DNA of 14,124 bases from JBCCJA01 sp039045975 (GCA_039045975.1 JBCCJA010000079.1:1-14124); one strand, 5' to 3'. Counted from the stretch's first letter, positions 6,695 through 14,124 are shown. Notes: a model not told the origin generated them from the sequence alone. Program-made: numbers and translations.

Positions 6695-7092
6695 TGACGG
6701 CGAAAGAACCCGTCTCATCGTATCGCCTCTCGGCGAAGCGACCGGACGGATGACCGAGATTGAATTCAGCCGAACTTGATAAGGGGCAAGGGCCTGTGTT
6801 CGGGCGGAACTCCCTTGAACGCCAAGCCCTGCAGCATCCCGCACAACACCATCGTGACGACACCCGCATAGACCGCGGAAAAACACAAAGACGAGACACG
6901 GGCGCTACAGGCACCGAATGCGGCGCCGTCAGCGTCAATTCATGATTCAATGTCGAGTTCATAAGGAGCCTGACCTGAGCGGCATTTCGCCCCTCCGCGA
7001 CCCGGCCGCCGCGACGGCCGGGCAACCTCCCGACAGCATTATGGACGGAATATAAATCGCGACGTCACAACCGCTTTCGGCACCGGGCCTAT
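6695..7092. other. 398-base stretch with no confident gene
   Basis: No frame here gives a convincing protein longer than about 60 residues. Two things are present. First, a minus-strand frame open from 6939 to the stop at 6766 encodes a hydrophobic peptide containing VVTMVLCGMLQGLAFKGV and ending PLPLIKFG. From a TTG at 6888 it is 40 aa with one probable membrane helix. It could be a small protein or the tail of a decayed gene, because the frame upstream of 6940 has a stop. The antisense plus frame (from 6760) is open and hydrophilic, so coding cannot be decided by eye. Second, an 8-bp perfect hairpin lies at 7001-7022. GC falls towards the low-GC gene that follows. Confidence 0.5.
7001..7022. 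repeat. 8-bp perfect inverted repeat
   Basis: CCCGGCCG (7001-7008) pairs with CGGCCGGG (7015-7022) around a 6-base loop. It lies about 70 bases past the stop of the low-GC minus-strand membrane gene and could help end that transcript. Neither side has a T-run, so I do not call it an intrinsic terminator. Confidence 0.4.
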
Positions 7093-8097
7093 CTATATTG
7101 TCCTTAGGCAAACATAAACAAATCGCATGGCTGCCCCAATAACCGAAATTACAAGACCGGTTGTCGTGAAAAACGCAAAATCTGCGTCTGATCTTTTCCC
7201 GCCAGATGTTCGATCAATGTACTGAAACGAAACAATACCGAGTCCTCTCGCTACGGCCACATACAAGAAACATAAAAGCACAACAAACGCAATAGTCAGT
7301 GTAGGCAGAAACGAGCTCATCGTAGTAACCATAAGTGAAGTGTATCCCGGAAAATAATGCCCTGTCCATATGCGATCGAGTCGCTCGATCGCATAGACCG
7401 GCGCAAATAAATGAAATACGTTTGGACCATAGCCGGAAGCAACTAACGAAAAGCATGTGCAGGAAAGCACGGAAAGCACATAGGCACACACACCGTCAGC
7501 AACCATTGCGGCTAACCCAAGAACTAGACTTCCCGTTGCCACCAAACGAATCAAATGAACCGTCACTGCAACCGTCAAGCAGTCAAACACGGCATTTGCA
7601 ACACAGATCCAAAACCATCTTTTTTTCCAGCCCAAAGTTGCAGCCACATCGGCGTAAAATGCCTCCGTAGTCCTGTCTACGTACTCAACCCCTGTCTCTT
7701 CATCTCTCGGCCCAGGTGTGACCAAGAGCAGACGAAGCGATTCAGCCTTCAGGTTCTCCAGCCTCTCAGTCTTGAGTGGCAGCCCATGACGAACAGCGGA
7801 AGCAGCGATCGCAACATTCACCCAAAAACAGGTCATAGAAGCGCTGAGCATAAAGACCACCAGATACCAAATGGCGGATGTCGCCGGCGCTCTGGCCAGC
7901 CGTTCGCTGGCACGTATCACCCAGACTGCCACGGACTTGTGAATATTCTTAACCTTCACGTCCAGCAGCCAAATCCCCAAACGATTCAAAAAAATCCGAA
8001 GCCGTGACTTTTCTTTCTCGTGCATTAACAGATCAGCCACTCTCCCCACTGCAGTCACAAGAGCACAGCAAGCCGTCATCACAACTAGTTCTTTCAT
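7093..8097 (-). CDS. Polytopic membrane protein of unknown function, low GC (probably acquired)
   Basis: 334 aa from the ATG at 8097; a TTG at 8106 would add three residues. I see about six hydrophobic segments. One is at the N-terminus (VVMTACCALVTAV), one near residue 80-105 (WYLVVFMLSASMTCFWVNVA), two in the 165-215 region with several Cys (SVLSCTCFSLV), one near 260-285 (TLTIAFVVLLCFLYVAVA) and one near the C-terminus (LVISVIGAAM). A charged loop of about 50 residues separates the second and third (including PRDEETGVEYVDR). No signal peptidase site or catalytic motif is evident, and I do not recognise the family. Sampled lines run 43-50% GC against about 70% in neighbours, and codon choice is correspondingly more A/T-ending. 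It lies 40 bases downstream of maf on the same strand and could be read through from that series. Confidence 0.75.
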   Translation of the reverse strand: MKELVVMTACCALVTAVGRVADLLMHEKEKSRLRIFLNRLGIWLLDVKVKNIHKSVAVWVIRASERLARAPATSAIWYLVVFMLSASMTCFWVNVAIAASAVRHGLPLKTERLENLKAESLRLLLVTPGPRDEETGVEYVDRTTEAFYADVAATLGWKKRWFWICVANAVFDCLTVAVTVHLIRLVATGSLVLGLAAMVADGVCAYVLSVLSCTCFSLVASGYGPNVFHLFAPVYAIERLDRIWTGHYFPGYTSLMVTTMSSFLPTLTIAFVVLLCFLYVAVARGLGIVSFQYIDRTSGGKRSDADFAFFTTTGLVISVIGAAMRFVYVCLRTI

Positions 8098-8137
8098 GGT
8101 CGCCAACGAGACTAATTAAAAGACAATTGTGGGTCAC

Positions 8138-8731
8138 TCACGGCGCCGCCACCTCCCGTTCGCGGAGCGCCCGGGACACGAGCATCATCGGCAGGCCGAC
8201 GATCGCGGTGAAGTCGGCCGTCGCGCACTCCTCGAAGAGTGCGATGCCGGCTTTCTCGATCCGAAAACTGCCGGCGCAGTCGTAGGGTTCGTCGAGGTCG
8301 AGGTAGCGGTCGATCTCGGGGTCGGTCAGGGGCCGCATCGTGAGGCTGGTCGTAACGCAGTGCGGGTCGGGCTCGCCGACGATTCCGCCCGGGCTGACGT
8401 CGATGAACGTCGTCGCCGAATGGAGTTCGAACGTCGTGCCGGCCAGGGCGCGGAGTTGGCCGGCCGCACGGTCTTTCGTGCCGGGCTTGTCGAGAATCAC
8501 GCCGGCGGCGTCGACGACCTGGTCGCAGCCGATGACGACGCCGTCGGTCATTTGGGCCGCAACCGATTCGGCCTTCAGGCGGGAGAGTTCGACGGCGACG
8601 TCGCGGGGCGGCCAGGCGCGGGCCTTGACGAAGTTCTCGTCGACGTCGGGCGTGGCGACGTCGAACGGCAGGCCGAGCCGGGAGAGCAGGTCCCGTCGGT
8701 AGGGCGAGGTGCTGGCGAGGATGATCCGCAT
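8138..8731 (-). CDS. yceF: Maf-family nucleotide pyrophosphatase, YceF type
   Basis: 197 aa, the full usual length for Maf. These enzymes hydrolyse non-canonical or modified nucleoside triphosphates in the cytoplasm to the monophosphate and pyrophosphate. Visible signatures are the N-terminal loop LASTSPYRRDLL (5-16), the metal/catalytic segment IGCDQ with Asp70, Lys82-Pro83, and EPYDCAGSFRIEKAGIALFE (148-167). The CAGSF form places it with YceF, which prefers 7-methyl-GTP, and away from Maf/YhdE (dTTP/UTP), whose equivalent segment carries DKAG. It starts at the ATG at 8731, 34 bases after the truB stop, consistent with one transcript with truB. The family is certain; the m7GTP preference is inferred from subgroup motifs. 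Confidence 0.9.
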   Translation of the reverse strand: MRIILASTSPYRRDLLSRLGLPFDVATPDVDENFVKARAWPPRDVAVELSRLKAESVAAQMTDGVVIGCDQVVDAAGVILDKPGTKDRAAGQLRALAGTTFELHSATTFIDVSPGGIVGEPDPHCVTTSLTMRPLTDPEIDRYLDLDEPYDCAGSFRIEKAGIALFEECATADFTAIVGLPMMLVSRALREREVAAP

Positions 8732-8765
8732 TGTGTGCCGTCCGTGTCGCGTCGGCCCGGAGGCG

Positions 8766-9680
8766 TCACGGGCTTCTCGGCGGTTCTAACACCGCCCGGG
8801 GCCGGAGGGCGCCCGAAACCGGATCGAATCGTCCGACCCCGAGAAGTTTTCCGTCGGCGGCGAAAACCGCACGCGGTCCGGGCGGTGCGTCGGTGTGCGG
8901 CCGGGGAACGAAACTGCCGTGGCGGAACGCGTCGGACTCGGGCCCGTCGAGCGTGACGCGTGGCATGTCACCGAGCGCGGACTCCGGCGGCAAGAGGCGG
9001 GCGGCGACGGTCTCGAATGTGAGGTCGGCGAACGGGACCGCGTCTTCGAGTTTCAACGGGCCGACACGGGTCCGCGTGAGGGCCGTCATCACGGCGGCGG
9101 TGCCGAGTGCCGCGGCGACGTCGCGACCCAGACTGCGGACGTACGTGCCGGCCCCGCAGGTGATCGTGAATGTGCCGACCGGGCCGTGTTCGCCAGGTTC
9201 GAGACGATCGAGTTCGAAGCGATCGACGACGACGGGTCGCGGCTCGGGGGCGACGTCTCGGCCCTGCCTCGCTAAGTCGAAAGCGCGTTGGCCGTCGATG
9301 CGGACGGCCGAGAACGCGGGCGGCACCTGTGCGATCGTGCCGATGAAATTCGGGAGGGTTGCCGCGAGTGAGGTCTCGGTGACGTTTTCCGATCCGCCGA
9401 CGGGCCGCGGTTCGGTCTCGTTGTCGAGCGAGTCGCTGGTGACGCCGAACGCGAAGGTCGCGCGGTACTCCTTGCGTCCGTCCTGCAGGTATTCGATCAG
9501 TCGTGTCGCGCGGCCGAGGCAGACGCCGAGGACGCCTTCGGCGAGCGGGTCGAGTGTGCCGGCGTGTCCGACCTTGATCTTTTTCACGCCGAGGCCGCGA
9601 CGGACGGCCGCGTGGACGCGGCCGACGACGTCACGCGAGGTCGGGCCGGCCGGCTTGTAGACGTTGAGGACGCCGAGCAT
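8766..9680 (-). CDS. truB: tRNA pseudouridine(55) synthase TruB
   Basis: TruB isomerises U55 of the T-loop of nearly all elongator tRNAs to pseudouridine. From the ATG at 9680 it is 304 aa, normal for the family; a GTG at 9686 would add two residues. The N-terminal GVLNVYKPAGPTS and the catalytic block GHAGTLDPLAEGVL with nucleophile Asp44 are intact. So are the KEYRATFAFG strand, the VPPAFSAVRIDGQRAFDLAR segment and GTYVRSLGRD. The C-terminal portion (about 240-304) is a short TruB C-terminal/PUA-like extension ending in a Pro/Arg-rich tail. It lies between pyrG (87 bases upstream) and maf on the same strand. TruB is usually next to rbfA or infB; here it is instead linked to nucleotide metabolism genes. 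No unusual features in the catalytic core. Confidence 0.97.
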   Translation of the reverse strand: MLGVLNVYKPAGPTSRDVVGRVHAAVRRGLGVKKIKVGHAGTLDPLAEGVLGVCLGRATRLIEYLQDGRKEYRATFAFGVTSDSLDNETEPRPVGGSENVTETSLAATLPNFIGTIAQVPPAFSAVRIDGQRAFDLARQGRDVAPEPRPVVVDRFELDRLEPGEHGPVGTFTITCGAGTYVRSLGRDVAAALGTAAVMTALTRTRVGPLKLEDAVPFADLTFETVAARLLPPESALGDMPRVTLDGPESDAFRHGSFVPRPHTDAPPGPRAVFAADGKLLGVGRFDPVSGALRPRAVLEPPRSP

Positions 9681-9767
9681 GGACACCGACCGGCGGGCCC
9701 CGCGGCGTCAGGCCGGGGACAGGGAGGCGGGAATGCGGGAGATTCGCCGAGAAAGACTCCTCGGCCT

Positions 9768-11396
9768 TCACACCATCAGGCGGGCTTCGGCGTCGACGTT
9801 CTTGCGGTCGATCGCGGCCTCGACGAAGCCGGCGAAGAGCGGGTGGGCCTGATCGGGCTTCGATTTGAACTCCGGGTGGAACTGGGCCGCGAGGAACCAG
9901 TTGTTCTCCGGGACCTCGATGACCTCGACGAGGTCGCCCTCGGCATGGCGCCCCGTCGGGACGAGGCCGGCCTCGACGAAGCGATCGCGGTAGGCCGGGT
10001 TGAACTCATAGCGATGGCGGTGCCGCTCGGACACGAGTGTCGTCCCGTAACACTCCTCGGCCCCGGAACCTTCTTCGAGCAGGCAGGGCTGGGCCCCGAG
10101 TCGCATCGTGCCGCCCTTGTCTGTGACCGTGCGTTGCTCTTCGAGCAGGCAGATGACCGGGTCGGGCGTGTTGCCGTCGAACTCGGTGCTGTTGGCCTGC
10201 GGGAGTCCGAGCACGTTGCGGGCGTACTCGATCACGGCGCACTGCATGCCGAGACAGATGCCGAAGAAGGGGATGTCCCGCTCACGGGCGAACTTCACGG
10301 CGTCGATCTTGCCTTCGATGCCGCGGTGTCCGAAGCCGCCGGGCACGAGAATGCCGTCGACGCCGGCGAGGACCTGTTCGGCCGGCTTGTGTTCGAGGTC
10401 CTCGGCCTCGATCCGACGGATGATCACGCGGGCGTTGTGGGCGAATCCGGCGTGGGCGAGGGCCTCGTAGATCGACTTGTAGGCGTCGTAGTGCTCGATG
10501 TACTTGCCGACGACGGCGATCGTGACTTCGGTCCGCGGGTTGCGGATGCGGTCGCACAGCTCCTGCCATTCGTCGAGTTTCAAGCGAGCCGCGTCGAGGC
10601 GGAGCTTGTTGACGATCGTCTGATCGATCCCGTCCTCGGCGAGGCTGATCGGGATCTCGTAGATCGAGAACTCGGTGTCGACCTCGACGAACACCGACGA
10701 CTTTTCGACGTTGCAGAACAGGCCGATTTTGTCGACGTGCTCCCGCGGTAGGGGCCGCTCGCAGCGGACGACGAGGAGGTCGGGCTGGATGCCGATCTGG
10801 CGGAGCTGGCCGACGGAGTGCTGCGTCGGCTTCGTCTTCGCCTCGCGGGCCGCCTTCAGCCACGGCACGAGCGTGAGGTGAATGAACAGGCAGTTCTCGC
10901 GGCCGATCTCGAGCGGGATCTGGCGGATCGCTTCGAGGAAGGGCAGGCCCTCGATGTCGCCGATCGTGCCGCCCAATTCGGTGATGACGACGTCGACGTC
11001 GGGCTTGGCGAGGTTGAGGACGACCCGCTGGATCTCGTCAGTGATGTGCGGGACGACCTGGACGGTACCGCCGAGGTATTCGCCGCGGCGTTCCTTCTCG
11101 ATGACGGTCGAGTAGATCTGCCCGGTCGTGTAGTTCGACTCGCGGGTGAGCGGGCTGCGGGTGAAGCGTTCGTAGTGGCCGAGGTCGAGGTCGGTCTCGG
11201 AGCCGTCGTCGAGGACGTAAACCTCGCCGTGCTGGTACGGGCTCATCGTGCCCGGGTCGACGTTGATGTACGGGTCGAGCTTCTGCATGCGGACCTTGAG
11301 TCCGCGTCGCTCGAGGAGCATACCGATCGACGCGCTCGTGAGCCCTTTGCCGAGGGAACTGACGACGCCGCCGGTCACGAAAATATGCTTGGTCAT
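9768..11396 (-). CDS. pyrG: CTP synthase (glutamine-hydrolysing)
   Basis: 542 aa, the standard length. The enzyme aminates UTP to CTP using ATP and glutamine. The N-terminal synthetase domain (about 1-265) has the P-loop-like VTGGVVSSLGKGLTSAS (7-23), KLDPYINVDPGTMSP and the ITELGGTIGDIE metal/nucleotide region (138-149). The class I glutamine amidotransferase domain (about 290-535) has the oxyanion segment VPGGFGHRG and nucleophile Cys381 in FGICLGMQ, with His507 and Glu509 in QFHPEF completing the triad. The start ATG MTKHIFVTGG is the conserved family start. It sits 66 bases downstream of kdsB; CTP is the substrate KdsB uses to activate Kdo, so co-expression makes biochemical sense. Confidence 0.98.
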   Translation of the reverse strand: MTKHIFVTGGVVSSLGKGLTSASIGMLLERRGLKVRMQKLDPYINVDPGTMSPYQHGEVYVLDDGSETDLDLGHYERFTRSPLTRESNYTTGQIYSTVIEKERRGEYLGGTVQVVPHITDEIQRVVLNLAKPDVDVVITELGGTIGDIEGLPFLEAIRQIPLEIGRENCLFIHLTLVPWLKAAREAKTKPTQHSVGQLRQIGIQPDLLVVRCERPLPREHVDKIGLFCNVEKSSVFVEVDTEFSIYEIPISLAEDGIDQTIVNKLRLDAARLKLDEWQELCDRIRNPRTEVTIAVVGKYIEHYDAYKSIYEALAHAGFAHNARVIIRRIEAEDLEHKPAEQVLAGVDGILVPGGFGHRGIEGKIDAVKFARERDIPFFGICLGMQCAVIEYARNVLGLPQANSTEFDGNTPDPVICLLEEQRTVTDKGGTMRLGAQPCLLEEGSGAEECYGTTLVSERHRHRYEFNPAYRDRFVEAGLVPTGRHAEGDLVEVIEVPENNWFLAAQFHPEFKSKPDQAHPLFAGFVEAAIDRKNVDAEARLMV

Positions 11397-11462
11397 TCGC
11401 CCGCCGGTCGCGGAGAGGGGAGGTGCCGGTGGCCCGGCCGCGTGCTCCCGTCCGCGACTCGC

Positions 11463-12260
11463 TCAGGCCGCCCGCACGCCACGGGCCTCCGCGTGCCTCG
11501 CGACGAAGCGAGCGTAATCTTCCGCGGTGTCGATGCCAACGGCCGCGTGCCCGACCGAGGCGACGGCGATCGTCGCGCCCGCCTCAAGCGCCCTCAGCTG
11601 CTCCAGCCCTTCGAGCCGTTCGAGCCGCGAAGGCGGCATCTCGGCGAAACGCAGCAAAAATTCTGTGCGATACGCATAGGTGCCGATGTGCAGCGCCCAC
11701 GGGGTCGCGGGTGCGAAGTCGGTCCGTGCGGCGGCGTCACGGACGAACGGGATCGGGGCCCGGCTGAAGTACAGGGCCCGCCCGTCGGCGGCGGTGACGA
11801 CTTTGACGCAGGCCGGGTCTTCGACAGCGGCCGCATCGGTCAGCGGCGTCGACAGCGTGGCCATTTCTGCGGCGGGCGTGCTGGCAATCGCATCGACGAC
11901 GGCCGCAAGGGCCGACGGTTCGATCTCGGGCTCGTCGCCCTGGACGTTCACTACGATCTCGGGACGCTCGGCCGGCGGCATCGCCCGCACGACGGCGGCG
12001 ATCCGGTCGGTCCCGGAAGAGGCCGGGCCGGTCATCGCCGCTTCGTAACCGGCCTCACGGACCGCGTCGGCGATCTCCCGGGAATCGGTTGCGACGACGA
12101 CGCTGTCAAAGACGCCGCTCGCGACGACCGCTTCGACGGTATGCACCACGAGCGGACGGCCGGTCAGCGAAAGCAACATCTTGCGGGGCAGCCGCGTCGA
12201 CTCGAGCCGGGCGGGCACGACGGCGAGCGTCCCTCGCGATCGACCTTTGTCGGTCCTCAT
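11463..12260 (-). CDS. kdsB: 3-deoxy-manno-octulosonate cytidylyltransferase (CMP-Kdo synthetase)
   Basis: KdsB couples CTP to Kdo, giving CMP-Kdo for lipid A-core assembly, in the cytoplasm. The protein is 265 aa, close to the usual 245-260. Visible motifs are the nucleotide-binding VVPARLESTRLPRKML (14-29), TGRPLVVHT, VATDS (57-61) and SGTDRIA (82-88). Also present are the metal-binding NVQGDEPEI (105-113, Asp109), YFSRAPIPF, HIGTYAYR and the C-terminal PSRLERLEGLEQLRALE with GIDTAEDYARF. The ATG at 12260 adds a short basic leader (MRTDKGRSRG) before the first strand; an AGGGA lies about 10 bases upstream. A TTGAAA at about 12291-12296 on this strand could be a -35 box, but I see no good -10. 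It is the first gene of the minus-strand series and implies an LPS-bearing outer membrane. Confidence 0.95.
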   Translation of the reverse strand: MRTDKGRSRGTLAVVPARLESTRLPRKMLLSLTGRPLVVHTVEAVVASGVFDSVVVATDSREIADAVREAGYEAAMTGPASSGTDRIAAVVRAMPPAERPEIVVNVQGDEPEIEPSALAAVVDAIASTPAAEMATLSTPLTDAAAVEDPACVKVVTAADGRALYFSRAPIPFVRDAAARTDFAPATPWALHIGTYAYRTEFLLRFAEMPPSRLERLEGLEQLRALEAGATIAVASVGHAAVGIDTAEDYARFVARHAEARGVRAA

Positions 12261-12411
12261 AAGGGCATTCCCTGCAATCCGTGCATAGTTTTCAATTTCC
12301 GAAACTCGCGGGTGGCCGGCGTCCGATGGTCCATTACATTGCGGATGCGTGGGGGAAAGCCCGATCGGCGGTCCCCGAACAATTCACAGGATCTGACTTC
12401 GAGGTCCGCCC

Positions 12412-12918
12412 ATGGACGGCGGTTTTCTGGGCTTCGGCGCGTCGCTGATGCTCGACTTCGTGGTGTGTGCCCTTGTCGGCGTCGCACCCTTGCTCGGCCT
12501 GAGCATTTATTTGGTCGCGTGCCGCAAAATGTACGCGGCTCACCGGGCCCTCCAGTTGGTGATCGGCGGCGCGTTGCTCGCGACGGTCGTCGCCTTCGAA
12601 GCCGACATGCACCTGTTTCATGACGGCTGGGAGGGCATCGTCAATCCGATCCCGGAGAGCCCCCGGGTGAGCGGCGACGACTTCGAGTTTCTGAAGGACG
12701 TGCTGCACCTGCACATGGTCTTCGCGGTCAGCACGCCGGTGTTCTGGACGGCGACGACGGTGCTCGGGATGCGGAACTTCGCGAACCCGCCGCGGCCGAA
12801 TGGTCATAGCTGGATGCACAAGGCTCTCGGCCGACTGGCCGCGATCGACCTGTTGCTGACGTCGGCGACCGGACTCGCGTTCTATTATTTCGGGTTCGTT
12901 GCGCCGAAGCTGGCATAA
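12412..12918 (+). CDS. DUF420 four-helix membrane protein
   Basis: 168 aa starting at the ATG at 12412, with a GAGG about 7 bases upstream. There are four hydrophobic helices: about 12-36, 45-64, 100-118 and 138-163. The His pattern fits DUF420 (YozB-like): His44 (AAHRALQ), His67 and His70 (ADMHLFH), His99 and His101 (VLHLHMVFA) and His136 (SWMHKALG). The segment HLHMVFAVSTPVFW and the closing HKALGRLAAIDLLLTSATGLAFYY are typical of this family. DUF420 proteins are found near haem-copper oxidase or cytochrome assembly genes and may bind haem or copper through these His, but no oxidase gene is in this window. It is divergent from kdsB and converges on the zinc-ribbon protein with 26 bases between stops. 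A role in respiration is inference from the family. Confidence 0.75.
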   Translation: MDGGFLGFGASLMLDFVVCALVGVAPLLGLSIYLVACRKMYAAHRALQLVIGGALLATVVAFEADMHLFHDGWEGIVNPIPESPRVSGDDFEFLKDVLHLHMVFAVSTPVFWTATTVLGMRNFANPPRPNGHSWMHKALGRLAAIDLLLTSATGLAFYYFGFVAPKLA

Positions 12919-12944
12919 CGGGCGGCCTACCCCTGACGGCCGGG

Positions 12945-13958
12945 TCACGAGTCGGCTTCGTATCGGTCATCGCCACGCGTCTGACGGCGAACACGTGCCG
13001 GTTCCCGTTCGGAGGCTCGGCGCTCGGCGAAGTGCGGCCCGCGGAGTAGTTCCTCGGCCGCCGATTCGATCCGCACCATGCGGTCGCCGATGCGGTCGAC
13101 ACGCGAATTGATCGCGTGTGACGTCTCCTCCAGCCCGCCCGAAACGAGCGAGACCACGCCGAGAAACAGTAGCATCTGGCCGGCCGTGACGACCATCCAG
13201 CCGGTCGGCGCCCAGCCGGCCGGCCCGCCGAAGTAGCTCGCGATCACCACCGCGGCGCCCGCGCTCATCCCGAGCACGCCGGCGTACGCGAGCAGTTTTC
13301 CGATCAGAGACGAGCCGCCCGAATCCGCCGGGGTCGCCGCCGCGACGGCCGGGAAGTGCGGGCCGGCGACCGCGTCGGCGTGCGCGTCGTCGAACCGTCG
13401 CGACGGGGCCGGGCGGCCGAAACTCGCGTGGGGCGGCCGAGGCGGCGGAACGTCGCCGCCGTCGGCGACGGGTCGGTCGAAGCGGTATTTGCGGGCCTGC
13501 GGCTCGGGGGCGGCCTCGGGCGGAGCCGCCGGCTTCGCCGGTGACTCGTGACGGGCGTCGAGCCGCCACTTCTTTGCCGCGCGGTCGGCGATCGGCGGAT
13601 CGTCTTGTCCTGCGATGTCGGCCGCCACGCGTGGCAGTTCGAACGGGTCGGCCTTCGGGATCGGGCCTTCCGTCGACTCCGACCGCGGGCTGGCGGAATC
13701 TTCGTCGTGGTCGACTGCCGCCGGCACGGGGTCGAGAAATCCCGGCCCGTCACCGGAAGCCTTGTCTTCGACGGCTTTCTCGACGGAAGACTCGGTCGCC
13801 TCGCGGGCCCAACGGGCCAACAGGTCGCGGGCCTCGGTGCGGGCCGAGTCGGCCGCGACCTCCCCGTCGAGCGTCGCGCCGCACGACGAGCACCGCAGCA
13901 GGTCCGCATCGGGGGCGTACGAAGCCGCCACGTCGGCACGACACTGAGGGCACCACAT
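12945..13958 (-). CDS. Zinc-ribbon, proline-rich linker, two-helix membrane protein
   Basis: 337 aa from the ATG at 13958. The N-terminus is a zinc ribbon with four Cys at positions 3, 6, 23 and 26 (MWCPQC and CSSC). A long Pro/Ala/Asp-rich stretch (about 55-215), probably disordered, carries three spaced basic-aromatic motifs: KKWRLD (129-134), RKYRFD (157-162) and PSRRFDD (185-191). Two membrane helices follow (about 222-244 and 253-274), then a charged helix with heptad-like spacing (about 278-305) and an Arg/Asp-rich tail. The topology is probably ribbon and linker in the cytoplasm, a helical hairpin, and the C-terminus also in the cytoplasm. I associate proteins with this MWCPQC opening and layout with planctomycetes but know of no tested function. 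It could be a scaffold or stress sensor; this is speculation. Confidence 0.75.
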   Translation of the reverse strand: MWCPQCRADVAASYAPDADLLRCSSCGATLDGEVAADSARTEARDLLARWAREATESSVEKAVEDKASGDGPGFLDPVPAAVDHDEDSASPRSESTEGPIPKADPFELPRVAADIAGQDDPPIADRAAKKWRLDARHESPAKPAAPPEAAPEPQARKYRFDRPVADGGDVPPPRPPHASFGRPAPSRRFDDAHADAVAGPHFPAVAAATPADSGGSSLIGKLLAYAGVLGMSAGAAVVIASYFGGPAGWAPTGWMVVTAGQMLLFLGVVSLVSGGLEETSHAINSRVDRIGDRMVRIESAAEELLRGPHFAERRASEREPARVRRQTRGDDRYEADS

Positions 13959-14124
13959 TCCGCCGGTCCGCCTGACCGTATTTCCCGTCCTGGACGGCCG
14001 GGTTCTAGCGCCACGGCCCGACGAACGACAAGGTCGATCGGGCCGTGCGTGGCGGCGGGGCCACCCCGCCCCGGCCCCGTAAAATGAGGGGGCCAGCGGG
14101 TGGGTGCGGGCCCAGCGGGGCCCC
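13959..14124. other. Non-coding end segment with GC-rich hairpin and a TAAAAT box
   Basis: No frame here gives a credible start for a gene continuing past the edge. GGCCCC (14073-14078) and GGGGCC (14088-14093) form a hairpin whose 9-base loop contains TAAAAT (14080-14085), a near-consensus -10 box. No -35 is found 16-18 bases upstream. It could be promoter DNA of a gene outside the window. Confidence 0.3.

Noticed and set aside
6694..6753. A 19-codon frame starting on the cupin stop (TAATG)
   Set aside because: Too short and without any Shine-Dalgarno or hydrophobic character to support it; probably chance.
9564..10751. A 395-codon plus-strand open frame over truB and pyrG
   Set aside because: Antisense shadow of truB and pyrG with low-complexity Asp/Val/Gly content; no start signal and no recognisable motif.
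10818..12623. A 601-codon open frame on the plus strand across pyrG and kdsB
   Set aside because: It is antisense to two unmistakable enzymes. Its composition is Asp/Arg/Val/Gly-rich, as expected for the complement of GC-rich coding sequence, and it has no domain-like pattern.
12919..12944. Possible bidirectional terminator between the convergent DUF420 and zinc-ribbon genes
   Set aside because: Only a 5-bp CGGCC/GGCCG stem can be drawn and no T-run follows on either strand.

Overview
The window is a GC-rich bacterial chromosome segment (hand-counted lines in core genes are about 70% GC). It most likely comes from a member of the Planctomycetes. The grounds are two secreted DUF1080 (3-keto-disaccharide hydrolase-like) proteins, a zinc-ribbon/proline-rich membrane protein of a style I associate with planctomycetes, a collagen-like secreted protein, and a futalosine-pathway gene together with a Kdo-activating enzyme, which implies a lipopolysaccharide outer membrane. 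This placement comes from gene content, not from a marker gene, so treat it as probable. I found no rRNA, tRNA, CRISPR array or insertion sequence.

Layout. Positions 1-462 hold the 3' end of mqnD (menaquinone by the futalosine route), closed by a strong intrinsic terminator at 488-525. A classical SDR oxidoreductase (549-1328) and a class I SAM methyltransferase with a DxxY motif (1366-2118) follow. Next comes a compact cluster of four same-strand genes (2210-4449): a secreted trypsin-like protease carrying a coiled coil and a 13-triplet collagen-like segment, two small soluble helical proteins, and a single-pass membrane protein. Three of the four are unrecognised, and neighbouring genes abut or overlap. 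This is the best candidate in the window for an undescribed system. Two DUF1080 proteins then face each other (4533-5195 plus, 5214-6248 minus), and a small cupin (6344-6694) is divergent from the second.

Positions 6695-7092 contain no confident gene. A polytopic membrane protein (7093-8097, minus) follows, with clearly lower GC (about 43-50% in sampled lines) and no recognised family. It looks recently acquired and lies at the downstream end of a minus-strand housekeeping series that reads kdsB - pyrG - truB - maf/yceF (12260 down to 8138). That series joins CMP-Kdo synthesis to its CTP supply, followed by tRNA Psi55 formation and a nucleotide-sanitising Maf pyrophosphatase. Divergent from kdsB is a DUF420 four-helix membrane protein (12412-12918). 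It converges on the zinc-ribbon membrane protein (12945-13958, minus). The last 166 bases are non-coding as far as I can see.

Functionally most of the window is core metabolism. The accessory parts worth attention are the protease/collagen cluster and the low-GC membrane gene.
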